DNA of 20,625 bases, from the NCBI GenBank assembly GCA_002049455.2, contig KV919343.1, positions 1-20,625 on the forward strand, written 5' to 3'. A program made the translations under genes and the position numbers. A model generated the notes under the pieces. The model was not told where the DNA came from and ran no database searches. It saw only the letters and a program-made list of their open reading frames with translations. Shown one piece after another: positions 1 through 8,527 of this stretch. The first letter of the stretch is position 1, and the number at the start of each line of letters is the position of its first letter. This stretch comes from Porphyra umbilicalis. Lineage: Eukaryota; Rhodophyta; Bangiophyceae; Bangiales; Bangiaceae.

Positions 1-1431
1 CTACCCGGAGGCGGGCGGCTAGAGCCAGCGGTGCAAGTGCTTGGAACCCGCAAACCTGTGCAGAAGCTGGAGGGCATCCTCCTGGCGGTTCACCACGGGT
101 TTTTGTTCCAGCCGCCCACGACCCAAGACGGTGCCGCGCGTGTCGACGCGGGCGGCCATGCCCCCAACCCCCCTCCTGCCCACACCACGAGAGTGCCATG
201 GCGGTTGCTCACCGATGCGGCGGAGCCCGACGCGCGTTGGCGGGCCGACCCGGTGTTGATCGACATTTGGTTTGCTCTCCACTGCCCATACGTTTTCCCC
301 GTGGCACGGGGGCGGGTGTTGGCCGCCGCCGCCACTTACGCCCGCATCATCGCGGCGACGCCCGGAGCGCTGCCGCTGGTGAAAACGCGCGGTGGGGTGC
401 CCGCGAAGCGACATTTTGAGGTGCCCCTCGCGGACCTCCTGTCGGAAATTGACGCGACGGAGCCGCGCCTGCTCCGCGCCGCCGCTGCGCCAGTCGTGCT
501 ACCGCCGACAGATGCGGAACGACTAGCTGGGATGCTTGGTGGCCGCCAAACGGCGGAGCTCCTCGGCCCAGACGTGGCGGCGTCGCTGACGCGGGCGGTG
601 GTGGACTTGAGCGCCAATCAGCGGCTCGGCCTGCAGGTGCACGCGGATGCGGACGGGCGCTACGCGCTGCGTTGCGAGGTGGGGCAGCCGCGGGCCGAGC
701 GGGACTTCCGGGCGGTGAGCGGACGCGACTACCGACTGATCGTCCGCGGACCGGAAGACCGTGAGCTTTTTTTCACCCACTGTCGCACGGTCCAGGGCAC
801 GGTGCTCCTCGAACGGTTCCTGGACGAGATGGCGCCTGGGGAGGTGTATGCCGACCCAGCCCACGTGCTTTGTATGGCCAAGCGGGTGGACCAGTCCTTG
901 AGCCTCTGCCGTAAGAAGACGTGGACGTCAGACGAGTGTCGGCTGGCCGAGGTCGTCGGCACCACTTTTGGTCAGAAGCTCGCTGCGGGTGATCTGGACC
1001 TCTGCCTGGCCGACTTTGAGCGCGTCATTTGGACGGAAACTTCGCAGGCAGCGTCGCTGCTGGAGCTTCGTTGGCGCACTGGCGCGGCGGTAGCGGTCAT
1101 CGACACTTTTGGCGCCCGACTCAGCGTGCAGCAGGTGCGGCTGCTCCAGGACGAGCCGCCCTTCCTCCAATGGATCAACCTGCTCGGCGCGGACGTGGCT
1201 GTCGACACCTCAGCGGTGCACGTGCCCGCGGGGCGGGGCTTTCGAGCTGTTGGTTTTGACGACGGGTACTGCTATATGCAGCACCAGCGAGAATACGTCG
1301 GCAAGTACAAGCCGATCGGCACGGTCGGGGTGTGGCACCAGTCGCTGTCGGAGGTGGAGTTTGTACGGGACACGACAGAGGGGGAGCTCGGGCAGCTCGG
1401 GGGCGGGGAGGGGTCACTGCCATATCCTTGA
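1..1431 (+). CDS. Unrecognised protein, 5'-partial
   Basis: The frame is open from the first base to a TGA at 1429-1431, so at least 476 residues are encoded and the N-terminus lies outside the window. No in-frame ATG occurs near the left edge; the first lies near 529, inside otherwise continuous coding sequence, which argues for truncation rather than an internal start. Unlike most long frames here, the composition is ordinary: hydrophobic, charged and aromatic residues are mixed with no Ala/Gly/Arg runs, which supports a real gene. Visible landmarks are IDIWFALHCPYVFPVARG (about residues 87-104), a Cys-containing CRKKTWTSDECRLAEVV stretch (about 302-318), and an aromatic C-terminal block FDDGYCYMQHQREY (about 418-431). 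I recognise no family, membrane helix or catalytic motif. A mobile-element protein is possible but unsupported. The last 20 or so residues are G-rich and follow a G-run, so the true C-terminus could be displaced by an indel. Confidence 0.6.
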   Translation, partial: LPGGGRLEPAVQVLGTRKPVQKLEGILLAVHHGFLFQPPTTQDGAARVDAGGHAPNPPPAHTTRVPWRLLTDAAEPDARWRADPVLIDIWFALHCPYVFPVARGRVLAAAATYARIIAATPGALPLVKTRGGVPAKRHFEVPLADLLSEIDATEPRLLRAAAAPVVLPPTDAERLAGMLGGRQTAELLGPDVAASLTRAVVDLSANQRLGLQVHADADGRYALRCEVGQPRAERDFRAVSGRDYRLIVRGPEDRELFFTHCRTVQGTVLLERFLDEMAPGEVYADPAHVLCMAKRVDQSLSLCRKKTWTSDECRLAEVVGTTFGQKLAAGDLDLCLADFERVIWTETSQAASLLELRWRTGAAVAVIDTFGARLSVQQVRLLQDEPPFLQWINLLGADVAVDTSAVHVPAGRGFRAVGFDDGYCYMQHQREYVGKYKPIGTVGVWHQSLSEVEFVRDTTEGELGQLGGGEGSLPYP

Positions 1432-3474
1432 CGCTCCAACCACCGCGGTGTGGGGCACATTACATGGAGCAGCCGTCGTCCCCCTCACGGTGATGGGTTC
1501 GTATCGCCTTTCGATCGGTCACTGGAGGTGGGGGCCACGTCAGGCTGCCCCAACGCCTCAACGCCACCCCCGCGGCGCATTCACGGGGAAAGTAGGTGAG
1601 TGGAGGCGGCCTATTTGTTTCCCGTCGTGGTTTGTGGATGAGAATCCAGCCGATGCACTGTGATAATGATTCAAGAAGGCGCAAAGCGCAACGATCAGCC
1701 TCGGAGCAAGCACCCCCAAAACGCCGGGGCAAGGCGAGCACCACAGAGAAACAACAAGCGCCCGACACGCCGGGACCGCCGACGCCCGACTGCCCGCCGC
1801 CCGACGCGTCTGGTGCCGTGCCCCCCGCCGCCGCAGTGACGGCGGCAGCGACGGCGGCGGCACCGCCACCGATGCAGCGCCACTCGCGGTGCGGGAGGGG
1901 GGGGAGGGGAATGCAGGGGCGGGGGGGAAGGGGCTACGGATTGCACCGCCCCCACAGCCGGCGACGCGGCGCCCGAGCGCGAGCGGCCGCCGCGCGCCGC
2001 GCCGCCAGACGGCGCGCGCGGCGCCACCGCCGCGCACGCGGCCGCAGGTGCGCTGGGATGGTCCGAATTCGGCCCCCCCCTGTGGCGCAGCCGTGGCCCC
2101 CCAGCGACACACGGGGGGGACACGCTGCGCGCTGCGGCGGCGGCGGCGGCGGCGGCGGCACCCCCCCGCCGCGCCGTCGCCGGCCAGTGGCCACCCACCG
2201 GCGGCCGCGGCGGCCGCGGCGGCGGCGGCGGCCGCCACTGGCGGCAGGCCCCCCGCGCGCCGTCGCCCGCGCGCCCGCGCCAGCCGACGCGCCGCCGCCA
2301 CGGGCAGACGCGGCGCTACCGCCACACGTAAGACCTGGGGGGCGCCCCCCCCCCCCCCCCTGCCCCCCCCCCCAGTGACCGCCGACCGCGGCGCCGCACG
2401 CCACCCCGTCATTGGCGCCGCCGCCGCCGGCGGGCGAGCGCCGCGCGCCCGCCGTTGCCGCCAGCGACGGCGGCGGGTGCGGCCGACGGCGGCCGCGTCG
2501 CCGCCGCCCGCCCCGCGCACCCGGTCCGCGGCCACCCGACGCCGAACCGCGCGTACGACGGCGGCCGCGGTCGCCACCCGCCCGACCGTGACCCGACCGT
2601 CCCCGCCCACGACGGTCCCACCACCGCTGCGCGCGTCACACCCCACACGCGACGACCACACGGGCCACGTCGGGGGCGGCCGCCGCCGCCCGCGACGCGG
2701 CGGCGCCGTCGACCCTCAGAGCCGCCGCCGCGGCGGCGGCCGACGCGGCGAGACACGCCGCCACCGCTCGCCGCAGCCGCAGGGTGGGGCAGGGGGGGGG
2801 GAAGGGTGCACCGCCGGCGGCAACGCCGACGCCACCCCCTACGACCCGGACCGAGACGGCTCGGCCTCGCATCCGAGATTCGCGCACGATCGTCCGCGTT
2901 AGTCAACGTGGCACGGCAACTGCGGACCCTTCCGGGCAACGTTGCGCAAATGACCGCTTCTACAACCAATAGGATCACGTTCTTGGCTCGATTTGAAAGT
3001 CTGTCGGCCGGCAGATTGAAAAGCAACACACATTTTCACGCGTGCGCACACAGTCAAGTTTTGGCCATCCTGACCAGTACAGCCTGGTGACCTCGGCTGG
3101 ACAGAGAAAGGCAAAAAAAAAAAAAGCAGAGCACCGTCGCGGTGCTCTGCTACCCGCCGCGCTCGCACTACCTGCACCCGCTCGCTCGCATTGGCCGCCC
3201 GCGCCGGCAGCCGACTCGGCTCGCTCCTCGCCCAGAGGCTGGCCACCCGCGGAACCGCGGCGATCACCAAGCGGCACCCCCTGCTCAACGACCGCCTCAC
3301 GCTGACAACCTTTGGCGCCGATGGCCGCCCCACGGCACTCAGCGCCTGGCGGCGCCCGGCGGCGCCCGGCGGCGCCGACGCGTGCCGCGTGCCCGACGTG
3401 TGTGGTGGCTGTAGCCAGCAGTGCGGCGGGAGGCGGGGAGCTCTCCCTGCCCCCGCCCCCGCGGGGAGTGCCGG
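1432..3474. other. Low-complexity GC-extreme intergenic stretch
   Basis: No reliable gene. From about 1750 to 2860 the sequence is nearly all G and C, with CGG/GCC triplet runs and long C or G homopolymers (for example around 2347-2380). Long frames are open on both strands for that reason alone; they encode Arg/Pro/Ala/Gly runs with no domain. One frame from an ATG at 1638 begins with a mixed-composition stretch (MRIQPMHCDNDSRRRK) before dissolving into low complexity; it could be the 5' end of a gene but nothing else supports it. From about 2890 to 3110 the composition becomes balanced, and this AT-richer patch ends in an A13 run and a hairpin. Confidence 0.6.
3125..3151. repeat. Perfect 12-bp stem-loop beside an A13/T13 run
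   Basis: Bases 3125-3136 (AGCAGAGCACCG) are the exact reverse complement of 3140-3151, with a 3-base TCG loop. The stem is flanked directly by 13 A at 3113-3125 on the + strand. Read on the minus strand this is a strong hairpin followed by T13, the form of an intrinsic or Pol III-like terminator. It lies about 325 bp beyond the stop codon of the PC4-type gene, which is read in the same direction. It could also be the tail of a small retroposed element on the + strand. Function is not known. Confidence 0.6.
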
Positions 3475-5014
3475 TCAAAATGGGGGCACGTCTGCCCCGC
3501 CGCCCCGCCCCTGCGCACCGTCGTCGTCACGGCCCGTGGCGGCGTCGCTCGACGGCGGCGGCGGGTGCGGCTCCGTGTGCTGCGGGTGCGGCTCCGAGGG
3601 CTGCGGGTGCGGCTCCGTGGGCTGCGGGTCCGCCGCCTCGACCTCTACCTTCTGCTCGTCGTCGGCGTGCCGCCACGGGCGGCTACCCGTAGAAGCGAGC
3701 GCGTCCTTGACGAGCGCGTCGAGGGCGGGGAGGACGGCCTTGAACTCCTGAAACTGGTCCACGGTGAGGTAGAGGCCTGGCGGGAGGAAGGCGGCGGGTA
3801 GAACCAGTAAGGGCAAGGGGGGGGGGGGCAACGGTATGGGCAATGATGGAGGGTGCAACAGAGAGAACCAGTAGAGGCGGCCACGTGCACGGCGAGCACG
3901 ACTGGTTAGATGGTCGAGTAAAACGAAAAAACAAGGGGCCTTGTGACAATGGCGCGAGAGGGTGGTGCGGCTCGGAGACGCGGCGCAGCAACAAACCATG
4001 CACCCCACAACGGTGCGTGGCAGCGCGGGTGTGACGGGCGAGTGGGTCGTGCGACGCGAGTGTCTGGCGTACCCTTCTTGGTCGGCATGGCGACCACCTC
4101 CACCTCCTCCTCGTCCCCATCGTCACGGTCGTGCGCGCGCTCGTGCCCCGCACGAGGGCGCGCGGGCACCGCAGAGAACTGCCGCACGTCGACGCCAACG
4201 ACCGACTCGTAGGCCCGCACCGTCACGCGGCGGTTGCGGGACAGCTACAAAAAACCATACAGGGCAAAGGGTCGACACACGGACGCGAGGCGAGTACGCA
4301 AAACCCGCCGGCGGCGCCGGCGGTCGGGGTGGCACCGGTCAGTCGCAGACGTCTCACAAGCCCAGTGGCCGTCCAGGGGATCATAGGGGCACCAGCAACG
4401 CCAAAAGAAAACAAACCATCCAGTGACGGGCAGACACTGCCGCGTTGCCCGCCACCCCCCCCCCCACGCGCCCTCGGTCGGGTCTGCCCACACGGTCACA
4501 CCCCCCCCCCCCACAGCAGTCCCGCTCCCTCCCGGCACGCACCCAGAAGAAGGGCTCCCCGCGCTCTGTCCGATGGAGCTCCCCAAAGACGGGCGGGGGG
4601 AGCACCAGGTTGTCGCGCTCCCCCGACCCGTCGGCGTCGGCGCCGTCCGGCCGCCGTGGGGCGCCGCCCCACCCCGCGCCGCCGCCGCCGCCACCGCCGC
4701 CGCCACGGCCGGAACGCCAACCCCCGCCGCCACCGCCGCCATCCCCGCCCCTGTAGTGACTGGCACCGCCGCGGCCGCCGCCGCCGCTGCCGTCTCCCCA
4801 GCCGCCCCGGCCGCCGCCGCTGCCGCCGCTGCCATTTCCCCAACCGCCCCGGCCGCCGCCGCCGCCACCGCCGCCGCCACGACCGGGAGGCCAACCCCCG
4901 CCGCCACCGCCATCTCCGCCCCTGTAGTGAATGGCACCGCCACGGCCGCCGCCGCCGCTGCCGTCTCCCCAGCCGCCCCGGCCGCTGCCGCCGCCGCCGC
5001 TGCCGTTTCCCCAA

Positions 5015-5055
<41 letters not shown>

Positions 5056-5298
5056 CCAACCGCGTCCGCTGCTGCCGCCACGCTCACCCCCCCCGCCGCT
5101 CCTGGAGCCGCCGCCGCGTCCGGCGGCGGCGCGGCTGACGGGCTCGCCACGGGGGCGGGCACCCGCGCCGCCCCCCGCGCCGTCCGCGTCACGCCGGGGG
5201 AGGTCGCCGCCGCGGCCGGCCGACGCCACCACCGACCGGCGGGTGGTGGCCGACGTGGCGGCGCGGCAGGCGAGATGGAATCGGGCGGCGTTCAACAT
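3475..5298 (-). CDS. PC4/SUB1-type ssDNA-binding transcriptional coactivator, RGG-rich, three exons
   Basis: Exons in coding order are 5298-4543, 4244-4073 and 3776-3475, giving 409 residues. Introns obey GT-AG and keep phase: W252|L253, then the first base of the Gly310 codon before intron 2. The joined product carries a PC4 fold at about 240-335: LSRNRRVTVRAY, then GVDVRQFS, a long charged insertion (about 276-303), PTKKG and LYLTVDQFQEFKAVL, matching the family order of beta strands, the Lys/Gly turn and the C-terminal helix. PC4 proteins bind ssDNA and support Pol II transcription. The N-terminal 27 residues (MLNAARFHLACRAATSATTR...) have several Arg and no acidic residue, which suggests a mitochondrial or plastid presequence. 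Residues about 60-235 are RGG/RGGWG(N/D)GSGG repeats, an RNA/ssDNA-binding style. The C-tail has EPHPQ(P/H)(S/T) repeats. ATG 5298 is chosen because the next in-frame codon upstream resembling a start is TTG. The YR retrotransposon ends 155 bp upstream, same strand. Domain call is strong; localisation is inference. Confidence 0.87.
3561..3623 (-). repeat. Three 21-bp tandem repeats in the PC4-type C-tail
   Basis: Three consecutive 21-bp units (3561-3581, 3582-3602, 3603-3623) differ at few positions and encode EPHPQxx heptads in the disordered acidic C-terminal tail. The period is a multiple of three, so copy-number change keeps the frame. Confidence 0.8.
3777..4072 (-). other. Intron 2 of the PC4-type gene
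   Basis: Donor G|GTACGCC at 4072 and acceptor CCGCCAG ending at 3777. Read on the minus strand, the 3' part is pyrimidine-rich and includes a C14 run. Removing 296 bases joins AAG AAG G to GC CTC TAC and restores the KKG-LYLTVDQF continuity expected of PC4 domains. Confidence 0.82.
4245..4542 (-). other. Intron 1 of the PC4-type gene
   Basis: Donor TGG|GTGCGT at 4542 and acceptor TTTTTTGTAG ending at 4245. Removal of 298 bases joins residue W252 to L253 in phase 0, immediately before the first conserved PC4 strand. The splice is supported by protein continuity rather than transcripts. Confidence 0.82.
4717..5050 (-). repeat. Duplicated Gly-rich module in PC4-type exon 1
   Basis: Two tandem copies about 171-174 bp apart. 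The HYRGGDG codons recur with the + strand CTGTAGTG at 4751 and 4922. Each copy encodes about 57 residues built from RGGWG(N/D)GSGG and poly-Gly. The copies differ by substitutions and a small in-frame indel, so this is an older internal duplication. Confidence 0.75.
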
Positions 5299-5410
5299 TG
5301 GGGGCAAAGAAACAGCACGCGTGGATGCGGGTGGAGAGGGCGTGGAAGAGTGCAGACGAGACCCAGAGGCGGTGGCGGTGGACGTCGGGCGGGCGCGCGG
5401 CGACGCGAAA

Positions 5411-5433
5411 CACCGCGACGACTCGTCGCGGTG
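5411..5433. repeat. Near-perfect palindrome in the PC4-type 5' flank
   Basis: CACCGCGACGA (5411-5421) is the reverse complement of 5423-5433 around a single central C. It lies between the PC4-type ATG and the right end of the retrotransposon, 20 bp from the insertion junction. It could be a protein-binding site, a cruciform or part of the insertion target; nothing in the sequence decides. Confidence 0.55.
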
Positions 5434-5453
5434 TCGTCGCCGACGAGTAGGGG

Positions 5454-5484
5454 TTGCGGCGCTCGCCTGGACGCCGGGCTGCCA
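5454..5484 (-). repeat. Split direct repeat B2, right terminus of the element
   Basis: A 31-bp exact copy of 5894-5924. It forms the outer end of the element next to host DNA (5453 and below). Its partner B1 sits directly after the recombinase stop codon. Confidence 0.85.
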
Positions 5485-5691
5485 ATTGAACGCATTTTAA
5501 TTGGATCGAGCTGGGGGCTACGTCTCCCCGATGGGAAGTTCACCACACCAGTACCTACGGGACAAGACCCCCAGGCAAAACAAGCAAAGGGGAGCGGAGC
5601 CCCCACGCGCAAAGGAAGAAAACGTGCAGACGGCACAGGCGAGCTGCCGGTGGCGGTGCAGGGAACGCCGCGCCGCCAGGGAGGACGGGAG

Positions 5692-5894
5692 GGAACAGGC
5701 ACGAGGAAGACAAACGTGCCGGGCACAACGCCCGGCGTTGGCGCGCCCGCGCGCCACAGAAGACGCCGCCGCCGGCCCGCCCGCGCCGCCGCGCGCGCGG
5801 CCGGCGCCCGTCGTCGGCCCGGGCCCCGGGCCCGGGCCCCAGTCCGCCCGGCTGCGGCTGCGCTCTACAACTCCCTGCACTGCGTGTAGGATAT
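5692..5894 (-). repeat. Split direct repeat A2 (internal copy)
   Basis: A 203-bp stretch identical to 10464-10666. It contains GC palindromes (an alternating GGGCCC block near 5818-5840) and two stacked short hairpins near 5718-5755. It abuts B1 at base 5894. Confidence 0.9.
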
Positions 5895-5924
5895 TGCGGC
5901 GCTCGCCTGGACGCCGGGCTGCCA
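5894..5924 (-). repeat. Split direct repeat B1 (internal copy)
   Basis: A 31-bp exact copy of B2. It starts at the base next to the recombinase TGA (5925-5927) and joins A2, recreating the end-to-end junction predicted for the circular form. Confidence 0.85.
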
Positions 5925-7076
5925 TCATGATGGAGCATGTGAAGACAGGAGGGCGGCGATGCCCGGAGGCACCGACCGGGCGTACCGCCCGCACAAAAAG
6001 TAGGCCTCGGCCGTCGCGGGCGCCAACGCGTCGATGTAGTGCGCGTCAGCAACCGCCGGGTTGTTGCCAGAGTGGCCGAGAAGACGGGCAACGCCCGGGC
6101 AGGAGACGCCGCACACACCCAAGGCCGTCGCGCCGCCGCTGCGGCACGAGTAGGAGGAATAGAGCACCCCCGGCGGGGGAGAAACATGCAGCGCCGCCAA
6201 GGCAGCGTGGAGCCACCCCGTTAAGTCGCCCGCAGTGGGCGCCCGGTTCAGGAAGGGGTCGGAGAAGAGGAGCCGAGTAGGCGGGGCTCCCGAGCGGCGC
6301 AAGCGGCAGAGAAGTCCGCGGAGCAACAGGAGAGGCAGGTCAATGGGCACCGAGGGTGGCGCCGGGGGAACGTGGACGACGAGGCGGCGCGGGAGCGTCC
6401 GCCGTTCACCGCCCTTGAAGCGGCGGATTTGTACAAAGGCGCCGCCCGCCGGCGGCAGCGAAACGTCTTGCAGCTGGATGCCCAGCAGCTCCGCGGTCCG
6501 CCGGGCCAGGATGAACTGCCACACGATGGCCGTGAGCCGCATGGCGACCACTGGGTCGGGCGTGGCCGCTGCCAGTAGGGCAATGCGCCAGCAGAGCGGC
6601 GCCGGAAGCGGTTCCCGAGCGGGAGGAAACGAGGCGGCGGCGTCGGCCAACCGACGGTTGTAGCCGGCGCGCAAGGTGCGGATGAGCGCCCCCGCGGCGG
6701 GTCGGGGAAAGCCGGCGTCCGCGTGCCGGTTGTTGATGGGGGAGAGGTACCCCTGCAGCGACGCGGGCGCCAGACGCCGCTCCACCAGGGTAGCGAAGAA
6801 GCAGACGATGGCGGCGGGACAGGTCGGCAGCACGGGCCAGTCGTTGGCCGCCCAGAACGCCGCGAACTCGGCCCAGTGGCGGCCATACTTGTCCGCCGTC
6901 GACGCCGCCAAAGCGCCCGTCAACAGCGCGACCCCCGTGCGGGCGCCCGCGGAGGAAGTTCCGACGGCGGCCACGAGGGAATGCGAGGCAAGGGCGCGCC
7001 AGTGGGCGCCGTGGGAGGAGTCCCCCCGCGCCACAGGAACAGCGCGACCATTCGCCAGGGTGGCGGTGTGGGGGAG
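5925..7076 (-). CDS. Tyrosine recombinase (YR) of the retrotransposon
   Basis: This region catalyses integration of the circular DNA intermediate in DIRS-order elements. The core-binding region starts near 6900 (STADKYGRHWAEFAAFW). The catalytic domain shows the first Arg region as ILARRTAELLGIQL (about 6515-6480), then box II as YSCRSGGATAL (about 6152-6122), LLGHSGN, and the nucleophile Tyr in AHYID (Tyr codon 6036-6038). The usual box II His of HxxR appears as Tyr (YSCR), an unusual substitution. The TGA at 5925 directly abuts repeat B1. The frame differs from the preceding RNase H frame, with overlap between about 6920 and 7076. DIRS-order elements often encode YR in an overlapping frame, so this need not be damage. 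The start is not resolved; the upper limit given is where recognisable protein begins. Confidence 0.78.
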   Translation of the reverse strand, partial: LPHTATLANGRAVPVARGDSSHGAHWRALASHSLVAAVGTSSAGARTGVALLTGALAASTADKYGRHWAEFAAFWAANDWPVLPTCPAAIVCFFATLVERRLAPASLQGYLSPINNRHADAGFPRPAAGALIRTLRAGYNRRLADAAASFPPAREPLPAPLCWRIALLAAATPDPVVAMRLTAIVWQFILARRTAELLGIQLQDVSLPPAGGAFVQIRRFKGGERRTLPRRLVVHVPPAPPSVPIDLPLLLLRGLLCRLRRSGAPPTRLLFSDPFLNRAPTAGDLTGWLHAALAALHVSPPPGVLYSSYSCRSGGATALGVCGVSCPGVARLLGHSGNNPAVADAHYIDALAPATAEAYFLCGRYARSVPPGIAALLSSHAPS

Positions 7077-8101
7077 GACGCCCACGGGCCGCGGGTGTAG
7101 GTGACGGCGCCGGTTGGGAGGGTGACGGAGACCTGGGCGCGTAACACGGCCTGCCGCCACCACGCCTGGGCAGGCCAGGCGGGGAGAACAAACACCGCGG
7201 AGGCCACCTCGTGATAACACTTGCGGAGGGCGGCGGCCGCCTGCGCAAACGGGGGGGCGCAGTAGTTGAGCTCGCCGGTCCAAGGCTGCTCGTAGGCGTT
7301 CACCGCCTCCGCCCCGGGGCACGCGCGCACCGAGTTGAAGCGGGGCAGCTTGGCGTTCAAGGTGGTGGCGAAGCGGTCGACCGTAAACGGCCCCCACGCG
7401 GCCGAGAGGGATGAGAACGCCGCGGGTGTCAGCTGCCAGTCGGTCGCGTACGGCTCCCGAGACAGGCGGTCGGCATGGACATTCTCGACCGAGGCGAGCC
7501 ACGTCGCCTCGATACCCAGGCCGCGGTGGCGCAACAAGGCGCGGAGGCGACGCACCTCGGCCATCAGCCGGGGCGACCGGGAGGACAAGGCGTTGATGAC
7601 TGCCATCGTCACGCGCGAATCCGTGCGCACCCGCACCACGCCGGGCCCCCGCACGGACGGGAAGGACTCGATCGCGTAGAGCACCGCCAGGAGCTCCTTC
7701 CGGTTGATGTGGTGGGCACGTGTGGCCAGGGAGAAGAAGCCCTGCGCGGGTGTCAGCTCGTCGCGCACGGCGCCCCACCCGGTCGGGGACGCGTCGGTCT
7801 CCAGCGACATCGCCGTCGGCTGCTCCCAGAGGGTGCGGCCGAGGCCCACGGCGGCGGCCAAGTCCGCCCACCACACCAAGTCCGCGAGGGCGCGCGAGGG
7901 CAGGCGGGAGCGACCGCGGTCGGCCGCCATGGCGGTGAACAAGGCGCGGAGGCGAAAGCGGGCCAGGGGAATCGCCAGCGCGGCCGATGCCGCCCGGCCG
8001 CAAAACCGCTGGAGAGCCCGGGTACGCACCCAGCGGCGGTCCGCGGCGGCCGCGCGCAGGAGAGAGTGAGCAGCGCCGACGAGCTTGCGCCGGCGCTCGG
8101 G
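6920..8101 (-). CDS. RT thumb/connection and RNase H of the retrotransposon
   Basis: This stretch continues the reverse transcriptase (PPERRRKLVGAAHSLLRAA onward) and encodes RNase H, which degrades the RNA strand of the RNA-DNA hybrid. The RNase H acidic residues are visible: ETDASPTGWG (about 7800), NRKELLAVLYAIE, VRTDSRVTMAVINAL, and ENVHADRLSR (about 7490-7455). After RNase H comes a DIRS-type region with FATTLNAKLPRFNS and LPAWPAQAWW, then a frame that runs out at 6920. It shares its frame with gag but not with the RT core that separates them. A single extra C in the C6 run at 8097-8102 would put the RT core and this part in one frame. Confidence 0.75.
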   Translation of the reverse strand, partial: PERRRKLVGAAHSLLRAAAADRRWVRTRALQRFCGRAASAALAIPLARFRLRALFTAMAADRGRSRLPSRALADLVWWADLAAAVGLGRTLWEQPTAMSLETDASPTGWGAVRDELTPAQGFFSLATRAHHINRKELLAVLYAIESFPSVRGPGVVRVRTDSRVTMAVINALSSRSPRLMAEVRRLRALLRHRGLGIEATWLASVENVHADRLSREPYATDWQLTPAAFSSLSAAWGPFTVDRFATTLNAKLPRFNSVRACPGAEAVNAYEQPWTGELNYCAPPFAQAAAALRKCYHEVASAVFVLPAWPAQAWWRQAVLRAQVSVTLPTGAVTYTRGPWASSPTPPPWRMVALFLWRGGTPPTAPTGAPLPRIPSWPPSELPPRAPARGSRC

Positions 8102-8526
8102 GGGAGAATGAGCAGTTGGCGCACCGTGTCCACGACGAACCCCAGGATCTCCAGGCGGGTGGTGCCCGTCGCCGTGCCTTTGCTGGGGTGAACATGCAAT
8201 CCGAGGCGGCGGAAGAGAGCGACCGCGTCCGCGCGCGCCGCAGTGGCGTCGGCCGCCGTCACCGGGGCGGCTTGCGACACGGAAATCCCAAAGTCGTCCA
8301 TGTACGGCAGGACGACGTAACCCCGCGACCGCAGGCATGCGACCACCGGGCGCAGCAGCTTGGTCAGCGCCCACGGCGCCAGCTTCAGCCCAAACGGGAG
8401 CGTCAAGGGGAAGTACAGCACCCCCGCCACGCGAAACGCAAGCCGCGCGCACTCCCGGAGAGCCAGCCGGATGTGGTGAAAGGCGTCGCTTACGTCCCAG
8501 CTGGCCATGTGGAGAGTTGTAGGCGT
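8098..8526 (-). pseudogene. Reverse transcriptase palm core, lacking fingers
   Basis: Reverse transcriptase that copies element RNA to DNA. Palm motifs are clear: motif A ASWDVSDAFHHIRL (Asp near 8497), motif B LPFGLKLAPWALTKLLRP, motif C LPYMDDFGISV (YMDD codons at 8294-8305), then HPSKGTAT and LEILGFVVDT. The roughly 100 residues of fingers that should precede motif A are not found in any frame; the sequence upstream is directly the RGG-rich gag tail. Downstream the frame breaks at a C6 run (8097-8102) before the thumb. A missing fingers domain plus a frame break makes this RT inactive as it stands. The motif order makes the identification firm. Confidence 0.8.
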
Positions 8527-8527
8527 C

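Noticed and set aside
1558..2902. Several long overlapping ORFs on both strands encoding Arg/Pro/Ala/Gly-rich proteins
   Set aside because: Stop codons are scarce in such GC-extreme triplet DNA, so long frames arise in all six readings. None shows a domain or mixed composition beyond its first few residues.
4690..5060. Trinucleotide array read as a CRISPR-like or satellite repeat
   Set aside because: It is the coding Gly-rich region of PC4-type exon 1; spacing is in codon multiples and there are no unique spacers.
5925..8195. The full 756-residue frame as one recombinase protein
   Set aside because: Only the part below about 7076 reads as recombinase; upstream it is the shadow of the RNase H and RT frames.
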